Assembly (NCBI GenBank): GCA_023253905.1
Contig: JALREG010000004.1
Location: forward strand, 1-15,852
DNA: 15,852 nucleotides
Direction: 5' to 3'
From: Burkholderiaceae bacterium
GTDB taxonomy: Bacteria; Pseudomonadota; Gammaproteobacteria; Burkholderiales; Burkholderiaceae
The notes under the pieces were generated by a model. It made no database searches. It was not told where the DNA came from and saw only the letters and a program-made list of their open reading frames with translations. Shown in pieces: positions 6,735 through 14,671 of the stretch (position 1 is the first letter of the stretch; every line of letters begins with the position of its first letter). The translations under genes were made by a program, and so were the position numbers.

Positions 6735-7940
6735 TTAGAGGCGCTCGACGATGGTGGCAATGCCCATGCCGCCGCCCACGCAGAGCGTGATCAACCCGCG
6801 CCGCAACGACCTGCGTTCAAGCTCGTCGATGAGCGTGCCGAGCAGCATGGCGCCGGTTGCGCCCAGCGGATGGCCCATGGCAATTGAACCGCCGTTTACG
6901 TTGATTTTCTCCGCAGGAACACCAAGCTCCTGCATGTAGCGAAGCGGGACGGCAGCAAAGGCTTCATTGACCTCGAAGAGATCAATGTCATCGATCGTGA
7001 GGCCCGCTTTCGCGAGCGCCTTACGGGTGGCGGGCATGGGACCGGTGAGCATGATAGTTGGGTCGGTACCGGTCAGCGCAGTGGCGACGATTCGGGCGCG
7101 CGGCGTGATGCCGAGCGTACGCGCGGCGGATTCGTTACCGATCAGAACCAGTGCCGCGCCATCGACGATCCCTGAGGAGTTACCTGCATGATGAACATGG
7201 CGGATACGTTCGACCTGCGGATACTTGCGTAGCGCCACCGCGTCAAAGCCCATCTGGCCCATCTTTTCAAACGAGGGCTTCAGCTGCCCCATCGCCTCAA
7301 GCGAGGCGTCCGGACGGATGGTTTCGTCGTGATCAAGAATGGTGAGGCCGATTTCATCGTGCACCGGTACGATCGACCGCTTGAAGCGGCCGTCGGCGCG
7401 TGCGGCAGCCGCCAACCGATGCGAACGCACGCCCCATTCGTCGACCTGCTCGCGCGACCAGTCGTCGAGCGTGGCGATCAGGTCGGCGCCAATGCCCTGC
7501 GGAATGAACGCGGTGTCGAGATTGGTTTCGGGGTCCATCATCCAGGCGCCCCCGTCGCTGCCCATCGGCACCCGCGACATCGATTCGACGCCACCTGCCA
7601 CGATCAGGTCTTCCCAGCCCGAACGTACTTTCTGCGCAGCGAGGTTGACCGCTTCGAGACCCGAGGCACAGAACCGATTGATTTGTACGCCCGAGACCCG
7701 GAGATCCCACCCTGCGGCCAACGCAGCGGTCTTGGGGATGACCGAACCCTGGTCGCCGACTGGCGACACGCAGCCCAGGACCACGTCTTCGACCAGCGAT
7801 GTATCGAGGTCGTGGCGCGACTGGAGCTCATGCATGAGGGTGGTGAGGAGCTTGACCGGCTTGACCTCGTGCAGCGAACCGCTGGACTTGCCGCGGCCGC
7901 GCGGGGTGCGGATGGCATCGAAGACGAAGGCCTCGGACAT
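6735..7940 (-). CDS. Acetyl-CoA C-acyltransferase (beta-oxidation thiolase)
   Basis: This 401-residue thiolase catalyses the last beta-oxidation step, CoA-dependent cleavage of 3-ketoacyl-CoA to acetyl-CoA and a shortened acyl-CoA. It has the nucleophile motif [12 protein letters not shown] (C91) and [13 protein letters not shown]. It also has [19 protein letters not shown] (H357) and CVGGGMG (C387), so the full catalytic set is present. The start is ATG 7940 ([15 protein letters not shown]), because a GGAG lies seven bases upstream and similarity begins there; the frame continues 14 codons further but without support. It is the first gene of the minus-strand block and is divergent from the acyl-CoA dehydrogenase. 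The context favours a FadA-like degradative role over biosynthetic acetoacetyl-CoA formation. Confidence 0.95.
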   Translation of the reverse strand: MSEAFVFDAIRTPRGRGKSSGSLHEVKPVKLLTTLMHELQSRHDLDTSLVEDVVLGCVSPVGDQGSVIPKTAALAAGWDLRVSGVQINRFCASGLEAVNLAAQKVRSGWEDLIVAGGVESMSRVPMGSDGGAWMMDPETNLDTAFIPQGIGADLIATLDDWSREQVDEWGVRSHRLAAAARADGRFKRSIVPVHDEIGLTILDHDETIRPDASLEAMGQLKPSFEKMGQMGFDAVALRKYPQVERIRHVHHAGNSSGIVDGAALVLIGNESAARTLGITPRARIVATALTGTDPTIMLTGPMPATRKALAKAGLTIDDIDLFEVNEAFAAVPLRYMQELGVPAEKINVNGGSIAMGHPLGATGAMLLGTLIDELERRSLRRGLITLCVGGGMGIATIVERL

Positions 7941-7947
7941 GACGGTG

Positions 7948-7951
7948 CTCC
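7948..7951 (-). promoter_or_regulatory. Shine-Dalgarno GGAG that fixes the thiolase start
   Basis: GGAG on the minus strand lies seven bases before ATG 7940 and supports that start over the upstream in-frame codon at 7982. Confidence 0.6.
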
Positions 7952-8023
7952 AGGTTGACGTGAACGGAGAGATCGGGCGCAATGCTGACCCGTTTGATCG
8001 TCAATCTTACAACCGTTGCCACC

Positions 8024-8027
8024 GGAG
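8024..8027 (+). promoter_or_regulatory. Shine-Dalgarno GGAG that fixes the acyl-CoA dehydrogenase start
   Basis: GGAG lies six bases before ATG 8034. It supports that codon over the TTG at 8016, which would also have to be read through this site. Confidence 0.65.
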
Positions 8028-8033
8028 CCGCCG

Positions 8034-9188
8034 ATGCTGGAAAGAAAGCTGTTCAACGAAGACCACGCGATGTTTCGCGACTCGGTTCGCCGCTTTCTCG
8101 AAAAAGAGGTACTGCCCTTTCACGCGGCCTGGGAAGAGCAGGGTTATGTTGATCGCGAGATCTGGCGTAAAGCCGGTGAAAACGGCTTTCTCTGCAGTTC
8201 TATCCCGGAGGAGTGGGGCGGGCCGGGCGCTGACCGGCTGTACTCGGTGATCGTGATGGAGGAGATCGCACGGGTGAATGCCACCGGGCTTGGCTTTGTG
8301 CTGCACTCGGAGATCGTGGCGCCCTACCTGCTTCGCTATGGCACTGACGAACAGAAGCGGCGGTACCTGCCCAAAATGGCCTCGGGCGATATGATTGGTG
8401 CCATCGCCATGAGCGAGCCGGCCGCGGGCTCCGACCTGCAGGGCGTTCGCACCACCGCGCTTCGCGACGGAGATCACTACGTACTCAACGGTTCCAAGAC
8501 CTTCATTACCAACGGCTGGCATGCCGATCTGGTGGTGGTGGTTGCCAAGACCGACCCGGCAGCGGGCGCCAAAGGCACCAGCCTCTTTCTGATCGAGCGG
8601 GGCATGCCGGGGTTTGACAAAGGTCAACGACTGAAGAAGGTGGGCCTTAAGGCGCAGGACACCTCCGAGCTTTTCTTCAATGATCTTCGGGTGCCAGCCT
8701 CGCAGTTGCTTGGTAAGGAGAATCAGGGGTTCATTTATCTGATGCAGGAACTTCCCTGGGAGCGCATGCAGATTGCGATCGGCGCGGTGGAAAGCGCACA
8801 GGCAGCGATCGACTGGACCGTCGACTATGTGAAGAACCGGAAGGTGTTCGGCACCACGGTGGCGAGCTTTCAGAACACTCGGTTCCGGCTCGCCGAGCTC
8901 CAGACCGAGGTACAGATCGCGCGCGTGTTTGTTGACCGCTGCCTCGAGGCACTCATCGAAGACAAGCTCGATACCGCCACCGCTTCCATGGCGAAATACT
9001 GGTGCAGCGATCTGCAGGGCAAAGTGCTGGACGAATGTGTGCAGCTTCACGGCGGATACGGGTTCATGTGGGAGTATCCGGTTGCGCGCGCCTGGGCCGA
9101 TGCTCGCGTCCAGCGCATTTACGGTGGCACCAACGAGATCATGAAGGAACTGATCACCCGTTCGATGGGGCTCGCGGCACCGAAGTGA
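8034..9188 (+). CDS. Acyl-CoA dehydrogenase, long-chain (ACADL) type
   Basis: This 384-residue FAD flavoenzyme performs the first beta-oxidation step, acyl-CoA to trans-2-enoyl-CoA, passing electrons to ETF. It shows the three acyl-CoA dehydrogenase regions: the N-terminal helical part, the beta domain with AMSEPAAGSDLQG near 125-137, and the C-terminal helical domain. The C-terminal motif is RIYGGTNEIMKELI, with Gly364 where medium-chain enzymes keep their catalytic glutamate. Instead ELPWERMQIAIG supplies E243, the position used by long-chain and isovaleryl-type enzymes. The call of long-chain type rests on this and on general similarity; branched-chain substrates remain possible. It is divergent from the thiolase, and no ETF gene is nearby. 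Confidence 0.95.
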   Translation: MLERKLFNEDHAMFRDSVRRFLEKEVLPFHAAWEEQGYVDREIWRKAGENGFLCSSIPEEWGGPGADRLYSVIVMEEIARVNATGLGFVLHSEIVAPYLLRYGTDEQKRRYLPKMASGDMIGAIAMSEPAAGSDLQGVRTTALRDGDHYVLNGSKTFITNGWHADLVVVVAKTDPAAGAKGTSLFLIERGMPGFDKGQRLKKVGLKAQDTSELFFNDLRVPASQLLGKENQGFIYLMQELPWERMQIAIGAVESAQAAIDWTVDYVKNRKVFGTTVASFQNTRFRLAELQTEVQIARVFVDRCLEALIEDKLDTATASMAKYWCSDLQGKVLDECVQLHGGYGFMWEYPVARAWADARVQRIYGGTNEIMKELITRSMGLAAPK

Positions 9189-9200
9189 CCACGGGAATTT

Positions 9201-9229
9201 TTGACGCCCGGCAGCCCCGCCGATAGACT
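9201..9229 (+). promoter_or_regulatory. Sigma70-like promoter for the liv/acyl-CoA ligase operon
   Basis: A TTGACG -35 box (5 of 6 to consensus) at 9201-9206, a 17-base spacer, and TAGACT (4 of 6) at 9224-9229. It begins 12 bases after the acyl-CoA dehydrogenase stop and 94 bases remain to the livH ATG. It is the best promoter match I saw by eye in the window; transcription would start near 9236. Confidence 0.6.
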
Positions 9230-9236
9230 CAATGCC

Positions 9237-9267
9237 CATCGTTAGAGTCGCTTAAGCGGCTTCGATG
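9237..9267 (+). promoter_or_regulatory. Nested dyad at the expected transcription start of the liv operon
   Basis: The perfect 10-base palindrome CGCTTAAGCG (9249-9258) lies inside a CATCG...CGATG inverted pair (9237-9241, 9263-9267) with almost the same centre. It begins about where the promoter above would start RNA, as expected of a repressor operator or a 5' leader hairpin. No binding protein can be named. Confidence 0.4.
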
Positions 9268-9284
9268 CCAATCAACAGCGGGGC

Positions 9285-9299
9285 GCCGGCAAGGCCGGC
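9285..9299 (+). other. GC-rich hairpin in the livH leader
   Basis: GCCGGC (9285-9290) and GCCGGC (9294-9299) form a self-complementary 6-bp stem with a 3-base AAG loop, 23 bases before the livH ATG and just upstream of its G-rich ribosome-binding stretch. It could affect translation initiation. Confidence 0.3.
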
Positions 9300-9322
9300 A
9301 GCCGAAGCGGGAAGCGGGGGAC

Positions 9323-10198
9323 ATGGAGTTTCTGCAACTGGCCATCGGTGGTGTCGCAATGGGCTGCATTTACGCGCTCATTGCCCTTGGCTTTGTACTG
9401 ATTTACAAGGCCACCGAAGTTGTGAATTTTGCGCAGGGCGATGTGATGATGCTGGGCGCCTTCGTCGCGTTCACTTTCGCAAGCCTCTGGCAGTTGCCGT
9501 TTGCGCTGGCGGTTGCAATGACCCTCGCGGTGCTGGTTGCTGTTGGCGCATTGTTTGACCGCTTTCTGCTGCGGCCCATCATCGGGCAGCCCACCTTTTC
9601 TGCGGTGATGGTCACCATCGGGATTGGCTTTGTTGCCCGCGGGATCGCCACCATGGTGCCCGGCTGGGGGACCGACACTCATGCGTTGAAGGCGCCCTGG
9701 TCTGACGGCACGATCCACCTGGGCTCTTTGGTTGTTTCATCGGATGACCTGGCGATCATTGCGCTCACCGCGGCGCTCTGCTTGGTGTTGTGGCTTTTTT
9801 TCAGCCGCACCCGCATCGGTATTGCCATGCAGGCGAGTTCGCAGAACCAGCTGGCGGCCTACTACATGGGTATTCCGGTACGCCGTATCAACACGCTGAT
9901 ATGGGGCATTTCCGCAGGCATCGCAGCCTTTGCGGCGGTGCTGCTGGCGCCGGTCACCTTTGTGCATTCCAACATGGGGTTCGTGGGCCTGAAGGCGTTT
10001 CCGGCCGCCGTGGTGGGGGGCTTTGGCAGCATCCCCGGTGCGATCGTTGGCGGTCTGATCATTGGCCTGGTTGAGGCGTTCGCAGGCTTCTATCTGCCCG
10101 AGGGCTTTAAAAACGTAGCAGCCTACATCGTGGTGCTGATTGTGCTGGTGGTGCGTCCCTCGGGCATCTTTGCCGAGATGCGGCGCAAGAAGGTCTGA
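9323..10198 (+). CDS. livH: Branched-chain-type ABC transporter permease, LivH family
   Basis: A 291-residue inner-membrane permease with about eight hydrophobic segments. The LivH landmarks are GCIYALIALGFVLIYKA, VNFAQGDVMMLGA, and the cytoplasmic loop AMQASSQNQLAAYYMG that contacts the ATPases. VGLKAFPAAVVGGFGSIPGA lies near the C-terminus. It pairs with LivM to form the channel of a HAAT-family importer. It is the first gene of the operon, with livM 12 bp downstream. A G-rich sequence (GAAGCGGGGG) just before the ATG serves for ribosome binding. Family substrates include branched-chain amino acids, amides, and aromatic or other carboxylic acids; here the operon favours a carboxylic acid. 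Confidence 0.93.
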   Translation: MEFLQLAIGGVAMGCIYALIALGFVLIYKATEVVNFAQGDVMMLGAFVAFTFASLWQLPFALAVAMTLAVLVAVGALFDRFLLRPIIGQPTFSAVMVTIGIGFVARGIATMVPGWGTDTHALKAPWSDGTIHLGSLVVSSDDLAIIALTAALCLVLWLFFSRTRIGIAMQASSQNQLAAYYMGIPVRRINTLIWGISAGIAAFAAVLLAPVTFVHSNMGFVGLKAFPAAVVGGFGSIPGAIVGGLIIGLVEAFAGFYLPEGFKNVAAYIVVLIVLVVRPSGIFAEMRRKKV

Positions 10199-10210
10199 GG
10201 CGGCCATCGC

Positions 10211-11287
10211 ATGCGATTCATTTTCAAAACCCGATACGAGCAGGATCTACAGCTGTTTCGTGACCGCACCGAAGCCGGCTGGTACGGGCTCCTTCTGGTG
10301 GTTCTGCTGGCTGCGCCTTTTGTCGTTCCCGAATACTGGCGTGCGCAGCTGGTTTTCATTTACATCTGGGGCATTATCGGTTTCGGCCTCATGCTGCTCA
10401 GCGGCTTTACCGGCCAGCTCTCCATGGGGCATGCGGCGTTCCTTGCGATCGGCGCCTACACCGAGACGCTGCTGCAGGCGGCCGGTTGGCCGTTTTTGCT
10501 GAGTGCGCCCGCCTCGATTCTGCTGGCGGCTGCGGCGGGCATCCTGATCGGGTTGCCTGCGCTGCGACTCACGGGCATTTATCTGGCCATTGCCACGCTC
10601 GCCTTCGGTTTCATCGTTGAAGAAGTGCTCGCGCGCTGGGAATCGCTCACTGCGGGCAACTCCGGGCTGATGGTGCCACCGCTTAATCTGGCGGGTAGCC
10701 CACTCACCGGGTCAAACAGCTTTTACTATCTATGTCTCGTATGCATCGTGCTGGTGGCGCTTGTCGTGCGCAACCTGCTGCGTGCCCCCACCGGTCGCGC
10801 CTTCATCGCCATCCGCGACTCGGAAATCTCGGCGCAGAGCATGGGTGTGAATCTGGCCCGCTACAAGACGCTGAGTTTTGCGCTATCGGCTGGCATCACC
10901 GGCCTGGCCGGCGCGCTCTATGCGCACCAGATCCGCTTCATCAGTCCCGAACAGTTCACGTTGTTTCTGTCGATCGAATTCCTCATGATGATCGTGATCG
11001 GTGGAATGGGATCGCTGCACGGCGCGGTGTTCGGGGCAGTTTTCATGATCGTGCTGCCCGAGTTGATCGCCATCACCAAGGACTATCTGCCTCAGGTGGT
11101 GGCAGAACAGACCGGGCTCAAGTCCACCGTGTTTGGTGTGCTCATGATTCTGTTCGTCCTGTTTGAACCGTTGGGTCTCTATGGACGATGGGTGAAGATC
11201 CGCACCTGGTTCTCGCTCTTTCCGATGTACAAGGCCGGCATGTTCAGGCGCCAGAAGACCTACCAGAAGTCGGAGCGGGTGCACTGA
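10211..11287 (+). CDS. livM: Branched-chain-type ABC transporter permease, LivM family
   Basis: A 358-residue permease partner of LivH. It has a short cytoplasmic N-terminus, then hydrophobic segments. The LivM signature GFTGQLSMGHAAFLAIGAY, the loop GRAFIAIRDSEISAQSMG, and GGMGSLHGAVFGAVF are present. The C-terminal tail is long and basic (KAGMFRRQKTYQKSERVH), probably cytoplasmic. GAGG overlaps the livH stop ten bases before the ATG, which suggests translational linkage. Its TGA shares one base with the livG ATG (TGATG). Confidence 0.93.
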   Translation: MRFIFKTRYEQDLQLFRDRTEAGWYGLLLVVLLAAPFVVPEYWRAQLVFIYIWGIIGFGLMLLSGFTGQLSMGHAAFLAIGAYTETLLQAAGWPFLLSAPASILLAAAAGILIGLPALRLTGIYLAIATLAFGFIVEEVLARWESLTAGNSGLMVPPLNLAGSPLTGSNSFYYLCLVCIVLVALVVRNLLRAPTGRAFIAIRDSEISAQSMGVNLARYKTLSFALSAGITGLAGALYAHQIRFISPEQFTLFLSIEFLMMIVIGGMGSLHGAVFGAVFMIVLPELIAITKDYLPQVVAEQTGLKSTVFGVLMILFVLFEPLGLYGRWVKIRTWFSLFPMYKAGMFRRQKTYQKSERVH

Positions 11288-12045
11288 TGGAACTGCTTCG
11301 CGTCGAACAACTGACCAAACGCTTTGGCGGCCTGACTGCGGTCGATGAGGTGAGTTTTGGTGTGCGCGAAGGCGAGATCTACACCATCATCGGTCCTAAC
11401 GGAGCGGGCAAGACCACCATCTTCAATCTGGTGAGCCTGATTTATCCGGCGAGCGCGGGGCGGATTGTGTATCGCGGGGAAGACCTGGCAGCGCTTGCGC
11501 CCGATCGGGTGGTCTCGCGCGGCATCGGCCGCACATTTCAGAACATCGAACTGTTCGAGCACGCGACGGTGCTTCAGAACCTCCTGATTGGCTGCCATGC
11601 CCAGGCGCAGCCGAACTTCATTGCTGAAATGCTTTTCCTGCCGTCAGTCCGGCGTCGCGAGGTCGAGCATCGGCGCCGGGTTGAGAAGATCATCGACTTT
11701 CTCGATCTGCAGGTGCACCGGGACAGTCGGGTGGCGGGCCTGCCCTATGGCGTTCGCAAGGTGGTGGAACTGGCACGGGCGCTCTGTTCGCAGCCCAAGC
11801 TGCTGCTGCTCGATGAGCCCTCGTCGGGGCTCAATGTCGAGGAAACCGACGACATGGCCTACTGGATTCAGGACATTCGTGATCTGCTGGGGATCACGGT
11901 GCTGATGGTCGAGCATGACATGAGCCTGGTGTCGCGCGTGTCTGACCGGGTACTCGCGGTGAACTATGGCAAGGTGCTGGCCGAGGGTTCGCCTTCCGAG
12001 GTTCAATCGCATCCCGATGTCATTGCGGCTTACCTCGGAGACTGA
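11287..12045 (+). CDS. livG: Branched-chain-type ABC transporter ATPase, LivG family, atypical signature
   Basis: This 252-residue ATPase powers the LivH/LivM channel. Walker A is GPNGAGKTT (36-44), the Q-loop region is GRTFQNIELFE, Walker B is LLLLDEPSSGL (D176, E177) and the H-loop is MVEHDM. The ABC signature reads LPYGVRK (152-158), where LivG proteins usually have a YGQQR-type sequence and other ABC proteins LSGGQ, so the glutamine is missing. The start is the ATG overlapping the livM stop by one base; an earlier in-frame ATG at 11188 lies wholly inside livM and is rejected. It would heterodimerise with LivF, whose signature is canonical, so the two ATP sites may be unequal. Confidence 0.93.
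   Translation: MELLRVEQLTKRFGGLTAVDEVSFGVREGEIYTIIGPNGAGKTTIFNLVSLIYPASAGRIVYRGEDLAALAPDRVVSRGIGRTFQNIELFEHATVLQNLLIGCHAQAQPNFIAEMLFLPSVRRREVEHRRRVEKIIDFLDLQVHRDSRVAGLPYGVRKVVELARALCSQPKLLLLDEPSSGLNVEETDDMAYWIQDIRDLLGITVLMVEHDMSLVSRVSDRVLAVNYGKVLAEGSPSEVQSHPDVIAAYLGD
12037..12040 (+). promoter_or_regulatory. Shine-Dalgarno GGAG that fixes a GTG start for livF
   Basis: GGAG lies nine bases before GTG 12050 and inside the end of livG. It supports GTG over the earlier in-frame ATGs at 11966 and 12017, which lack such a site. Confidence 0.5.
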
Positions 12046-12049
12046 ACAC

Positions 12050-12826
12050 GTGACCGACGACGTGATTCTCCGGCTGTCGAACATCGAGTCGAGCTATGGC
12101 CCGGTGCAGGCGATTCGGGGTGTGAGCCTGGAAGTCCGGCGCGGTTCGATCGTCACCGTGCTCGGCGCCAACGGCGCAGGTAAAACCACCATCCTGAAAA
12201 CCATTTCCGGGATCATTGATCCGCAGAAGGGAACGGTGTGGTTCGATGGCGAGGACATCCAGTGCCGCGATCCCGATTGGGTGGTTCGGCGCGGTATCAG
12301 CCACGTGCCCGAGGGGCGCGAGGTATTTCCCATGCTGTCGGTGCGTGACAACCTGATGATGGGCGCTTTCACGCGGCGCGATCCCGCCGGTGTGGCGGCC
12401 GATATCGAGCGGATGTACGGCTACTTCCCCATTCTCCGCGAACGTGCGGCGCAGGAGGCTGGCCAGCTCTCGGGTGGGCAGCAACAGATGCTCGCCATTG
12501 CACGGGCACTCATGTCGCGGCCGCGCCTGCTGCTTCTTGATGAACCCAGCCTGGGGCTGAGCCCCAAGCTCACGAAAGAGATTTTTGCGATCGTCAAACG
12601 GGTCAATCGCGAGGAAGGCACCACCATGTTGCTGGTTGAGCAAAACGCCAGCATTGCGCTTGCCACCGCCGATTTCGGCTATGTGCTCGAGGTGGGTCGG
12701 GTGGTGATGGAAGACCACTGCGAGGCGCTGCTCCGTAAAGACGACATCCGTGAGTTTTACCTGGGCATGAAGGCAGAGTCGGCGCGTGGCGAACGTCGCT
12801 GGAAAAAGAAAAAGCAATGGCGATGA
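12050..12826 (+). CDS. livF: Branched-chain-type ABC transporter ATPase, LivF family
   Basis: A 258-residue ATPase, partner of LivG. It has Walker A GANGAGKTT (39-47), a canonical signature QLSGGQQQ (139-146), and Walker B LLLLDEPSLGL (D164, E165). The switch region is VEQNAS, with Gln instead of the usual His, as is normal in LivF proteins. I chose GTG 12050, four bases after the livG stop, because of the GGAG upstream and because similarity begins right after it; an ATG start at 12017 would add 11 residues. The C-terminus is unusually basic (GERRWKKKKQWR) and its codons overlap the next gene's start. Confidence 0.92.
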   Translation: MTDDVILRLSNIESSYGPVQAIRGVSLEVRRGSIVTVLGANGAGKTTILKTISGIIDPQKGTVWFDGEDIQCRDPDWVVRRGISHVPEGREVFPMLSVRDNLMMGAFTRRDPAGVAADIERMYGYFPILRERAAQEAGQLSGGQQQMLAIARALMSRPRLLLLDEPSLGLSPKLTKEIFAIVKRVNREEGTTMLLVEQNASIALATADFGYVLEVGRVVMEDHCEALLRKDDIREFYLGMKAESARGERRWKKKKQWR

Positions 12827-14658
12827 CGACAACCCAAACTGCACGCCCGCAGGGGGAGACCATCGGGCGCAAGTTCTGGCACGCGGTACAGCTGCGAGGC
12901 GACCGGATCGCGCTGCGCCAGAAGGTGCTGGGCATCTGGGAAGAGCAATCCTGGCGTGATCTGGGTGGACACGCGCGGCGAATCGCCATGGCGCTCGCGG
13001 CGGATGGCCTGCAACCCGGGGAGGTGGGGGCGATCCTTGCCAACACCCGCCGTGAATGGAGCTATGCCGACTACGGCATTCTTCTCGCGGGTGGGGTGTC
13101 GAGTGGCATCTATCCCACCGATTCCGCCTCTCAGGTTCATTACCTGTGCGCTGATTCCGCGACCCGGGTGCTGTTCGTTGAAGATGATGAGCAGCTCGAC
13201 AAAGTGCTCGAAGTGCGCGACCGGCTTCCCTTGCTGTCCCGGGTGGTGGTGTTCGATATGGAAGGGCTTGAACGCCTCGACGATCCGATGGTGATGAGCC
13301 TCGAGGCATTTGAGGCGCGCGGGGCGGCCCATGATGAAGCGAACCCTGACGAGTTCGAGCGCCGGCTCGCCACGCGCAGCTCACATGATCTGGCCATTCT
13401 GATTTACACCTCGGGCACCACCGGCAAGCCCAAGGGCGCGATGCTCTCGCATAGGAACCTGTGCTCGGTGATGGAGCGCTTTGCGCCGGAGCTCTCGGCT
13501 GACGAGAACGACGACAAGATGGCTTTTTTACCGCTTTGCCACGTTGCCGAGCGAATGGTCGGCCAGTTTCTGTCGCTTGAAACTGGAGCCCGGTTGAACT
13601 ACGTTGAAAACCCGGAAACCATTGCCGAGAACATCCGAGAGATTGCGCCCTCTATCATTCTGTGTGTGCCGCGTGTCTGGGAAAAATTCTATTCCGCCGT
13701 ATCCATCCGGCTCCGCGAGGCCACGCCACTTCAGCGCTGGGCCTATGGCGCGGCACTGTCGATCGGTTATCGCGTGGCTGATCGAAGGCTCTCCGGCCAG
13801 CCGGCGGGAGCCGGGCTCCTCGCAGCTTTCGGGCTGGCCCGTTTTCTGGTGCTGAACAACATCCGCAAGGCCATCGGCGTGAACCGCATGCGCTGGGCGA
13901 TCAGCGGCGCGGCACCCATCTCGCCCGAACTCATTCGCTGGTATCACGCGCTGGGCGTTCCGCTCTACGAAGGCTGGGGCATGTCGGAGACCACCGCAGG
14001 GGGATCGCTCAATCTGCCTGGCGCCATCCGCCTGGGTACCATCGGTCGTCCTCAGCCTTGGGCGGAAATGAAAGTATCGGCACAGGGCGAGATCCTGATC
14101 CGTGGCGATAGTGTCTTCATGGGATATCTCAATCAGCCCGATAAAACCGCCGAGGCTATTGATTCCGAAGGGTGGCTGCACACGGGCGATGTCGGAACAG
14201 TCGATGCGGATGGGTTCTTCCGGATCACCGATCGGATGAAGGACATCATCATCACGGCAGGCGGCAAGAACATCACGCCCTCGGAAATTGAGAACGAGCT
14301 CAAGTTTTCGCCCTACATCACCGATGCGGTGGTGATTGGTGACCGGCGGGCGTTCCTGACCGCGCTTGTCATGATTGATCATGAAAACGTTGAGCGCTTT
14401 GCGCAGGAGCTCAACGTACCGTTTACCAACTTTCAGAGCCTCTGCCGCACCCGCGAAGTGCAGGAACTGATTCAGGGCGAGGTGGACCGTGTGAATGCCA
14501 AATTCGCGCGTGTGGAGCAGGTGAAGAAATTTCGCCTGATCGAACACAAGCTCACCGCCGAAGACGAGGAGCTCACGCCCACCATGAAGTTGAAACGTAA
14601 GCTGGTCAATGAAAAGTATCGTGATCTGATCGAATCGATGTACTCTGCAAAATCCTGA
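12817..14658 (+). CDS. AMP-forming long-chain acyl-CoA ligase within the transporter operon
   Basis: This 613-residue adenylate-forming enzyme makes acyl-CoA from a carboxylic acid, ATP and CoA. It has the P-loop IYTSGTTGKPKGAMLSHRN (from 196), YEGWGMSETTAGG (384-396) for acyl/adenylate binding, and HTGDVGTVDADGFF (D458). KDIIITAGGKNITPSEIEN and the C-terminal FACS-type TPTMKLKRK (about 588-595) complete the set. The length fits the ~600-residue long-chain (FadD15/ACSBG-like) group. ATG 12817 overlaps livF by 10 bases; a second ATG at 12823 would give a 4-base ATGA overlap. Either implies translational coupling with livF, so transport and activation are made together. Chain length and aromatic versus aliphatic preference cannot be read from the sequence. 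Confidence 0.92.
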   Translation: MAMTTTQTARPQGETIGRKFWHAVQLRGDRIALRQKVLGIWEEQSWRDLGGHARRIAMALAADGLQPGEVGAILANTRREWSYADYGILLAGGVSSGIYPTDSASQVHYLCADSATRVLFVEDDEQLDKVLEVRDRLPLLSRVVVFDMEGLERLDDPMVMSLEAFEARGAAHDEANPDEFERRLATRSSHDLAILIYTSGTTGKPKGAMLSHRNLCSVMERFAPELSADENDDKMAFLPLCHVAERMVGQFLSLETGARLNYVENPETIAENIREIAPSIILCVPRVWEKFYSAVSIRLREATPLQRWAYGAALSIGYRVADRRLSGQPAGAGLLAAFGLARFLVLNNIRKAIGVNRMRWAISGAAPISPELIRWYHALGVPLYEGWGMSETTAGGSLNLPGAIRLGTIGRPQPWAEMKVSAQGEILIRGDSVFMGYLNQPDKTAEAIDSEGWLHTGDVGTVDADGFFRITDRMKDIIITAGGKNITPSEIENELKFSPYITDAVVIGDRRAFLTALVMIDHENVERFAQELNVPFTNFQSLCRTREVQELIQGEVDRVNAKFARVEQVKKFRLIEHKLTAEDEELTPTMKLKRKLVNEKYRDLIESMYSAKS

Positions 14659-14671
14659 AGGAGACAACACC

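Larger units (their letters stand above)
7941..8033. promoter_or_regulatory. Divergent control region between thiolase and acyl-CoA dehydrogenase
   Basis: These 93 bp must hold the start signals for both directions. Two operator-like dyads are visible. GTTGACGTGAAC (7954-7965) is a 10-of-12 palindrome centred on ACGT. TTGATCGTCAA (7994-8004) has 4-base arms and a 3-base spacer. TTGACG occurs on both strands (7955-7960 on plus, and inside the second dyad on minus), but no good -10 box is at the right distance. Binding by a TetR- or MerR-type fatty-acid regulator is inference; no regulator gene is in the window. Confidence 0.4.

Noticed and set aside
8007..9239. Long minus-strand frame (410 codons) opposite the acyl-CoA dehydrogenase gene
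   Set aside because: It mirrors a well-conserved gene in GC-rich DNA, its product resembles no family I know, and it starts and ends in intergenic sequence without ribosome-binding support.
11188..11286. ATG at 11188 as the livG start
   Set aside because: It would overlap livM by 100 bases; the ATG at 11287 gives the normal LivG N-terminus and a typical one-base overlap.
11966..12049. ATG at 11966 or 12017 as the livF start
   Set aside because: These add residues unlike the LivF N-terminus and lie inside livG; GTG 12050 has a GGAG at good spacing.
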